Shown here piece after piece: positions 17,067 through 21,349 of a stretch of 21,349 nucleotides of DNA (positions within the stretch are counted from its first letter, which is position 1; each line of letters begins with the position of its first letter). A program made the position numbers and the translations under genes. The notes beneath the pieces were generated by a model. It had not been told where the DNA came from. It saw only the letters and a list, made by a program, of their open reading frames with translations, and ran no database searches. The DNA comes from Bacteroidota bacterium (GTDB lineage: Bacteria > Bacteroidota > Bacteroidia > UKL13-3), in the NCBI GenBank assembly GCA_004293295.1, contig RDYC01000194.1, forward strand, positions 1 through 21,349. The letters run 5' to 3'.

Positions 17067-17141
17067 ATGACTGCCTTTAACGAAAACTCACGTGTTAAAA
17101 TTCCTTGTAAGTTGTGCTTTTGTTGGATGACAAAGGTTTAG
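17067..17141 (+). pseudogene. hsdR: Truncated 5' end of type I restriction hsdR
   Basis: The first 13 codons read M-T-A-F-N-E-N-S-R-V-K-I-P. This is nearly identical to the conserved N-terminus of many type I restriction endonuclease R subunits, whose usual continuation (x-L-L-H-L-x-R-L-G-Y) is missing. After codon 13 the frame turns into a Cys-rich unrelated string and stops at TAG 17139-17141. The breakpoint is therefore at about 17105. No hsdM, hsdS or rest of hsdR is seen in the window. The match is from memory of the motif and is short, so it should be checked by search. Confidence 0.55.
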
Positions 17142-17249
17142 GTAAAGGATTTTATGAGATATTCACCCATTATCTGGCACTAAATTGATTGATTTTTGAA
17201 ATGACAGAAAAAACGAACTATTTAATGGCAGCGGAACCGCACGTGGCTT

Positions 17250-17846
17250 ATGGAAGAAAAGGCGCAAAAAATTGAACAAGGACTCATCTCTGTTTGGGAC
17301 GATATTATCAAAGACTTAGCTTATAATACCGAAATCTATTCAAGCGAAAAAAGCGTAGTATTTAATTTTGCTAGGAAATTTGTTGAGTGGGCAAGAAAGA
17401 ATAACTATAAAATAGTGATTGACTTTGAACGACCAATGTTTGATAATTTCTCAGGGGGTCAGTTTCTTGATTTGTACATTGAAGTCGATTATGTAAAAGT
17501 TGCATTAGAGTTTAAATATCCTAAATCAACAAAAGGCGGTGGTTCAAACAAAAAGCAAGTTCGCATCAAAGCAGTAAACGATATTAAACGCATATGTCAC
17601 GTAGTTAATGAACGAAAAGTAGATATAGGTGTTTTCTTAATGCTAAGCAATGAAATATCATATACCCAATAAGGTAATTACAAAAAAGCTAAAGAGTTCT
17701 TGATTTTTAATGGTCATTTTTATGCTGCGTGTAAAGTGTTTCCAATTGATGCAATAGAATCACCACAAATAATAATGCCTAGCAAAGATGTTAGGATTGA
17801 ATGGCGAAGTATAGAAAAAAAAAATTGTATGCCATCAAACCAATAA
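17250..17846 (+). pseudogene. PD-(D/E)XK nuclease-like gene broken by an in-frame TAA
   Basis: The frame from ATG 17250 encodes 140 residues, meets TAA at 17670-17672, and then stays open in the same frame for 57 more codons to TAA at 17844-17846, for 198 codons in all. The part after the stop (starts G-N-Y-K-K-A-K-E-F, ends V-R-I-E-W-R-S-I-E-K) looks like real protein, so one base change has made the stop. The first part has the restriction-endonuclease core: D74-L-Y-I-E-V-D then a strand and E87-F-K89 (D-x12-E-x-K). A helix-rich N-terminus precedes it. The stop falls after the catalytic core, so a truncated product might still fold. It sits between the hsdR fragment and the HipA-like pair. 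Family not identified beyond the fold. Confidence 0.6.
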
Positions 17847-17856
17847 TTGTATATTG
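17825..17856 (+). promoter_or_regulatory. Candidate promoter of the HipA-like/DUF3037 operon
   Basis: TTG (17825-17827) and TATATTG (17850-17856) are 22 bp apart, and the -7 box lies 17 bp before the ATG at 17874. The promoter overlaps the last codons of the broken nuclease gene. Confidence 0.4.
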
Positions 17857-17873
17857 TACTAGCTTAAAATAGT

Positions 17874-18701
17874 ATGAACAAAATAACCACCCCTAATTAT
17901 TATCTCCCAATTGTAGAAGCCTTAACAGCTTTAGATGAGGCAAAAGACAGTGCCAATAAACCCATACTACTTATAGGAGTAGACCAAAAAACAGGCGAGA
18001 AGGGTGAATATTACGTGAAGCTTAACGCAGCCGAACGTATGCAGTATGGAAACGCTAAGTGCAAGGAGTTGATTGCTGCATTTATGGCTATGGAGTTAGA
18101 TCTCCCTGTAGTGCCTCCGGCAGTAGTCAATATATCATCAGAATTTGTGGCAACAACTCAAGGTAAACCATATTTCCAAGTAGTTTCATCAAGTATCGGA
18201 TATAATGTTGCTTCTAAAAATGTATTAGGCATGCAAACCTTGTCACCTTCTCAAAAACTTTATCCTAAACAACTCAAACTTGCACCACTAGTATTTGCCT
18301 TTGATATACTTATTCAGAATCCCGATAGAACTTTTGATAATGGAGGCAAACCTAATATTTTAACCGATGGTGAGCAGTTTGTGCTGTTGGATCATGAATT
18401 AGCTTTTGGATTTAGTGACCCATTTGTATTGGGTAAAAACAATACGCCATGGCATATTAATGCTACCGATATGCGGTGGATTCGGAACCATATTTTATTC
18501 AAACACATTGATCATCAATCCACTAACTATAATTTGATTTTAGATAAATTCAGTATCTTTGACGCCCACTTTTGGAAACAAATAGATAACTTAGTACCTC
18601 ATGAGTGGAAAACCGATATCACCGTTTCTATTAAACAGCATGTAGATTCGATGATAGAAAATAAAAGCAAATTTGTTCAAAGCTTAAACCAATTAATATG
18701 A
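17874..18701 (+). CDS. HipA-like kinase (HipA_2 type)
   Basis: A 275-residue protein with a protein-kinase-like core. K49 in E-Y-Y-V-K-L fits the ATP lysine. N149-P-D-R-T-F-D-N with P160-N161 matches the HipA-type catalytic loop (NxDR...N). L171-L-D-H-E-L-A-F carries the metal-binding Asp173 in place of DFG. All key residues are present, so the kinase should be active. This is the short, single-domain HipA_2 type, not classical HipA with its HipB partner. Its stop codon overlaps the next start (ATGA, 18698-18701), so it is translationally coupled to a DUF3037 protein, its usual neighbour. A toxin-antitoxin or antiphage role is plausible but not shown by the sequence. Confidence 0.8.
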   Translation: MNKITTPNYYLPIVEALTALDEAKDSANKPILLIGVDQKTGEKGEYYVKLNAAERMQYGNAKCKELIAAFMAMELDLPVVPPAVVNISSEFVATTQGKPYFQVVSSSIGYNVASKNVLGMQTLSPSQKLYPKQLKLAPLVFAFDILIQNPDRTFDNGGKPNILTDGEQFVLLDHELAFGFSDPFVLGKNNTPWHINATDMRWIRNHILFKHIDHQSTNYNLILDKFSIFDAHFWKQIDNLVPHEWKTDITVSIKQHVDSMIENKSKFVQSLNQLI

Positions 18702-19549
18702 TGCACACATTTGAATATCAAATATTGCGCTACATGCCCGATAGGGTGACAGGTGAGTTTGTGAACCTTGGCGTTGCGTTAGCAAGTGTTAGAGAGCAGA
18801 AAGTGAGTGTACGCTTTATACAAAAGCCTGGACGCATTTCTGAAGTTTTTTCTGGAGTTAACACAAAGTATTTGGTGAAGGTTATTCAGGCTATCCAAGC
18901 TGACTTAGAACGAGTGAATAACCAACATATAGATAAACTACCACTAGAATCTTTTAAGTCAACAAGCGAGTTAACAAATAAATTTTTGCCAAAGGACAAT
19001 AGTGCGCTGTTTTTTACACCAGTAGAAAAGACATTGGATATTAATATTGATGCTGCTGCCGATTACTTGTTTTCACGAATAGTTACGATACAAGCAACCA
19101 ACGAAGAAAACGGAGTAAAGCAAGATAAAGAAGTGTGGAGCAAAGTATACAAAACATACTTTGAAAGGCAGGGTGTTACATCTCACTTAAAACAACACAC
19201 GCTTAAAACAAAGTTCAGTGATAGACCATTTGAACATGCTTGGAAAAATGGAGTATGGCATTATTTTGAACCCGTTAACTTTAATCTTAGTCGCCCTGAG
19301 TCAATCAAAAGTAAAGTACACAAATGGATTGGAGAGATTGATGAATTGACAACAGCAAATGAAGGGTCAAAACTTTATTTGCTCACTAAGCTTTCAGAAA
19401 ATCACACAGAGTTAAATACATATATTAAAGACTATCTTTCTTCAAAATCAAGTAAACAAGTAAGTGTCGAAGTCGTTACTCAAGCTAATGTAGAAGAGCT
19501 AGTAGCTAGCATAAAAGAAAAGATTGAGTTACATGAACAAGCTCAATAA
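18698..19549 (+). CDS. DUF3037 family protein, partner of the HipA-like kinase
   Basis: A 283-residue soluble protein. Its N-terminus F5-E-Y-Q-I-L-R-Y-M-P-D-R-V-T-G-E-F-V-N-L-G-V is the signature of DUF3037 (Y..LRY.PD...GE..N.G). The rest is mixed alpha/beta with a helical, charged C-terminus. It overlaps the kinase gene by 4 bp at ATGA; a second ATG at 18701 is an equal alternative start. The gene ends inside a strong terminator. DUF3037 proteins are commonly encoded directly next to HipA_2 kinases, which suggests a complex or a substrate/antidote relation; the biochemical role is unknown. Confidence 0.8.
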   Translation: MMHTFEYQILRYMPDRVTGEFVNLGVALASVREQKVSVRFIQKPGRISEVFSGVNTKYLVKVIQAIQADLERVNNQHIDKLPLESFKSTSELTNKFLPKDNSALFFTPVEKTLDINIDAAADYLFSRIVTIQATNEENGVKQDKEVWSKVYKTYFERQGVTSHLKQHTLKTKFSDRPFEHAWKNGVWHYFEPVNFNLSRPESIKSKVHKWIGEIDELTTANEGSKLYLLTKLSENHTELNTYIKDYLSSKSSKQVSVEVVTQANVEELVASIKEKIELHEQAQ

Positions 19550-19583
19550 AAGAAGCCCGAATTAATCGGGCTTCTTTTATTTT
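19546..19583. terminator. Bidirectional rho-independent terminator
   Basis: A 14-bp perfect stem (ATAAAAGAAGCCCG, 19546-19559, with CGGGCTTCTTTTAT, 19567-19580) and a 7-base AATTAAT loop. The left arm includes the TAA stop of the DUF3037 gene and the right arm includes the stop of the minus-strand frame at 19577-19579, so it can end transcripts from both sides. Confidence 0.85.
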
Positions 19584-19723
19584 AAGGCTTTTGCTATTAA
19601 GGCAATGGCTAGAATTGCAGCGGTGGTTAACACAATTGCATTAACTACCTCAGCGGTTTTACCAGATACTGTAACACAAGTTTGCTTGTTGCACAGTGTA
19701 GCTTTTTCGCCTTTGGGGTAATA
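19577..19723 (-). pseudogene. Headless small membrane-protein frame (possible gene remnant)
   Basis: On the minus strand 48 codons are open between a stop just upstream of 19723 and TAA at 19577-19579. The peptide has K-G-E-K-A-T-L-C-N-K then T-C-V-T-V-S-G-K-T-A-E, followed by a hydrophobic segment (A-I-V-L-T-T-A-A-I-L-A-I-A-L-I-A) and a basic end, which looks like a single transmembrane helix. There is no ATG, GTG or TTG at a useful place, so it is probably the 3' end of a lost gene. Its stop lies in the bidirectional terminator, which suits a once-real convergent gene. Chance is not excluded. Confidence 0.3.
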
Positions 19724-19736
19724 TTAAATAATAAAC

Positions 19737-19772
19737 TTGGACAGCGCAGAAAAAAAACCAATATTTGTCCAA
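19737..19772 (+). promoter_or_regulatory. Promoter flanked by inverted repeat: operator candidate of the XRE-ImmA gene
   Basis: TTGGACA (19737-19743) and TGTCCAA (19766-19772) are exact inverted repeats 22 bp apart. Outside them both arms continue with an AAAC/GTTT-like match after a 2-base slip. The left arm holds a -33 TTG and the right arm overlaps the end of a -7-like AATATTTG (19760-19767), with 20 bp between. A dimeric repressor on these sites would block the promoter, and the gene 40 bp downstream begins with an XRE helix-turn-helix, which suggests autoregulation. Confidence 0.5.
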
Positions 19773-19812
19773 AAGTTTTTAACATGACCCACACTTTCAA
19801 CCCCTTAAAACT

Positions 19813-20874
19813 ATGCAGTATTTTAGTAGCCGATTAAAGAGTGCTCGAGTAATGAATGGCCTTTCTCTGCAAGAACTTTCGGACAAGGTGGATGGTGCAT
19901 TATCAAAACAAGAGCTTAGTAGACTTGAGTTGGCGGAGAAATTTCCTGATAGCAATGTATTAAGTATGCTATCAAAAGCGCTAAAAGTACCTACTGATTA
20001 CTTTTTCAGGAATGAAACAATTAATCTTTCATCAGTTGAGTTTAGGAAGCTAACCAAATTGCCTAAAAAAGAACAAGAGGTAGTAAAAGGCAAAACCGCT
20101 GATTTTTTGGAGAGATACTCAGAGTTAGAAAACTTAATGGGTGTTTATCAAAGTCCTGTATTTAAGTATAAGGAGTTTAAAATTGCCAATACTAATATTG
20201 ATGAGATTGAGCGTGCTGCTTCTAATTTCAGGCAAAAACTTAATTTAGGAATAGACCCCATTTACAACCTTATTGAACTACTTGAGGAAAATGGAATCAG
20301 GGTTTTCTCTACCATAGCTCCTCCAGCTTTTTCGGGTATGTCAACCTGTGTTTCTGAGTCGTTAATGGTGGTTGTTTATAATGATAATCACGAGATTCCT
20401 CTTGTTCGAAAACGCTTTACCATTTTGCATGAGGTTGCTCATTTGTATCTGAATCTGGATAGTTTTGACGAAAAAACAAAAGAAAAGATTTGCGACTTGT
20501 TTGCTGGTGCTGTGTTGCTTCCAGAGCAAAAACTGATTGAATATTTTGGTGCAAAGCGGAAAAACTTTTTAACCAAAGAGTTGATGGCAATAAAGTCTTA
20601 TTTTGGGATCTCGATACCGGCAATCATGTATAGAGCTAAAGCACATCAGATAATCACAGAAAATTATCTCAAGTACTTCATGATTCGTTACAACAGTGAG
20701 TTCAAAAAGTTAGAATCCGAAGGTTACAATGGGAATGAATCTTCACAAAGATTTGTACAGCTTTTAATGCGAGCTGTTGCAGAGGAAATAGTAAGTACAA
20801 CTAAGGCGGCCAGTTTAAACAACCAGAAACTATGGGAGTTTAGAAAACAGTTTATAGATGTAGACTCGTATTGA
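19813..20874 (+). CDS. XRE-family regulator with ImmA/IrrE metallopeptidase domain
   Basis: A 353-residue two-domain protein. Residues 5-65 are an XRE helix-turn-helix (R7-L-K-S-A-R, then G16-L-S-L-Q-E-L-S-D-K-V and S31-K-Q-E-L-S-R-L-E, ending V-P-T-D-Y-F-F). After a linker, residues about 130-300 are a COG2856 ImmA/IrrE zinc peptidase with H206-E-V-A-H210 and C227-D-L-F-A-G-A-V-L-L-P, where Asp228 is the likely third ligand. Such fused proteins act as repressors cleaved or released under stress, or as the antitoxin half of toxin-antitoxin pairs. A PIN-domain toxin-like gene follows 36 bp later, so this is probably the antitoxin/regulator of that pair. An inverted repeat around the promoter points to autoregulation. 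The gene is intact. Confidence 0.85.
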   Translation: MQYFSSRLKSARVMNGLSLQELSDKVDGALSKQELSRLELAEKFPDSNVLSMLSKALKVPTDYFFRNETINLSSVEFRKLTKLPKKEQEVVKGKTADFLERYSELENLMGVYQSPVFKYKEFKIANTNIDEIERAASNFRQKLNLGIDPIYNLIELLEENGIRVFSTIAPPAFSGMSTCVSESLMVVVYNDNHEIPLVRKRFTILHEVAHLYLNLDSFDEKTKEKICDLFAGAVLLPEQKLIEYFGAKRKNFLTKELMAIKSYFGISIPAIMYRAKAHQIITENYLKYFMIRYNSEFKKLESEGYNGNESSQRFVQLLMRAVAEEIVSTTKAASLNNQKLWEFRKQFIDVDSY

Positions 20875-20910
20875 TAAATATTTGCTGTTAACAATTAAAC
20901 CCCAATTTAA

Positions 20911-21349
20911 ATGCAAATAGTTGCAGTTACAGATGCCAATATTTTTATTGACTTAATCCAAACGGATATGTTGCGGCTATTGTTTAAGCTCAATTTAAAG
21001 ATATATACAACACAATAGGTTGTAGATGAGTTAGACCCATTCCAGCAGGAAATTATTTTAGCACTAAGTAATGAAGGAAATATTTCTGTTTATAATCTCA
21101 GCTATGAGGAGTTGTCTGATATGTCTAGTCAAAATTTCCCGGAAGGACTTCATTTAGCTGATCGTGCGGTATTCTTGCTTACAAAAAAGTGGGTGGTATT
21201 TTATTGAGTGGAGATAAGAAGCTAAGAAGTTTTTCTGAACGCAATGGTATTACTGTTAAAGGAATCCTTTGGATTTATGATGAGGTTTACGATAAAAATT
21301 TAATAGATGCGCCTATTTTGGTAGAACGCATAAAACAATTAATGTTAAT
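20911..21349 (+). pseudogene. PIN-domain toxin-like gene with a nonsense codon and a frameshift (continues past window)
   Basis: From ATG 20911 the protein reads V-T-D-A-N-I-F-I-D (first acidic site, D8), then hits TAG at 21016-21018 (codon 36) in the middle of K-I-Y-T-T-Q-*-V-V-D-E-L-D. The frame continues with L-H-L-A-D-R-A-V-F-L-L-T-K-K and then ends wrongly at TGA 21205-21207. In the -1 frame, from G21189, it reads V-G-G-I-L-L-S-G-D-K-K-L-R, the last PIN acidic site, and stays open to the window end. All four PIN acidic positions are present if both lesions are repaired. E-to-stop by one G-to-T change and loss of one A in the A run 21183-21188 explain both. The A-AAA-AAG heptamer is also a classic -1 slippery site, but the TAG argues for decay. 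It follows the XRE-ImmA gene by 36 bp. Confidence 0.75.

Larger units (their letters stand above)
16974..17249. other. Intergenic junction between core genes and the accessory island
   Basis: This 276-bp stretch contains the shared upstream region of the glycosyltransferase, a promoter-like TATCTTGC, the cut-off start of an hsdR gene (17067-17105), then about 140 bp in which I find two short open frames. One gives a 25-residue C-terminal-like peptide (17111-17185, ending F-T-H-Y-L-A-L-N). The other is a 24-codon frame from ATG 17202. Neither is recognised. The patchwork looks like the debris of insertion and deletion. Confidence 0.5.

Noticed and set aside
16974..17249. A tRNA or integrase attachment site at the left edge of the island
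   Set aside because: I found no cloverleaf-like sequence, no direct repeat with the right side of the window and no integrase gene.
17670..21018. Stop-codon reassignment to explain the internal TAA and TAG
   Set aside because: TAA, TAG and TGA all end intact genes in this window (for example TAG at 3951 and TGA at 18699), so a changed genetic code is not supported.

Overview
The window looks like chromosomal DNA from a member of the Bacteroidota (Flavobacteriia/Chitinophagia-like). It is AT-rich and has almost no Shine-Dalgarno sequences. Several genes carry a TAnnTTG or TAnnTTTG -7 box a few bases before the start codon, and many products are secreted or surface proteins with short MKK-type signal peptides. 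No rRNA, tRNA, CRISPR array or insertion sequence is visible.

Region 1 (1-1945, minus strand): a 470-aa TPR protein is followed, with a 14-bp overlap, by a ComA-type phosphosulfolactate synthase that runs off the left edge.

Region 2 (2108-7502, plus strand) is the most interesting part. It holds a PapD-like periplasmic chaperone, two related small exported proteins and a 969-aa outer-membrane protein made of Ig-like domains, a beta-rich barrel-like stretch and C-terminal plug or carboxypeptidase-regulatory-like domains. The layout is that of a chaperone-usher fibre operon. The two small proteins carry a W-x-L motif and a C-terminal G-x-Y-x3-[V/L]-x-Y-x-L motif that recall WxL domains of Gram-positive surface proteins. 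A perfect 26-bp inverted repeat lies over the putative -33 box of the first subunit gene, and a strong terminator separates the two subunit genes.

Region 3 (7532-16973) is a housekeeping and envelope stretch. It contains an M1-family zinc metallopeptidase fused to a beta-rich C-terminal region, a convergent 809-aa exported protein with CAP-like and OmpA-like segments that apparently starts at TTG, an ALDH7-type aldehyde dehydrogenase, a DUF3108 protein, a GNAT acetyltransferase, and a convergent glycosyltransferase that overlaps the acetyltransferase by 8 bp.

Region 4 (about 17000-21349) is an accessory or defence island with live and decayed parts. In order it holds the first 13 codons of a type I restriction hsdR gene with its promoter, cut off at a junction; a PD-(D/E)XK nuclease-like gene broken by an in-frame TAA; an intact, translationally coupled HipA-like kinase and DUF3037 pair closed by a strong bidirectional terminator; a headless membrane-peptide frame on the minus strand; and an XRE-ImmA/IrrE regulator-protease whose promoter lies between arms of an inverted repeat, followed by a PIN-domain toxin gene carrying both a nonsense codon and a -1 frameshift at an A-AAA-AAG slippery site. 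In this island the nuclease and PIN genes are broken, while the kinase/DUF3037 pair and the regulator are intact.
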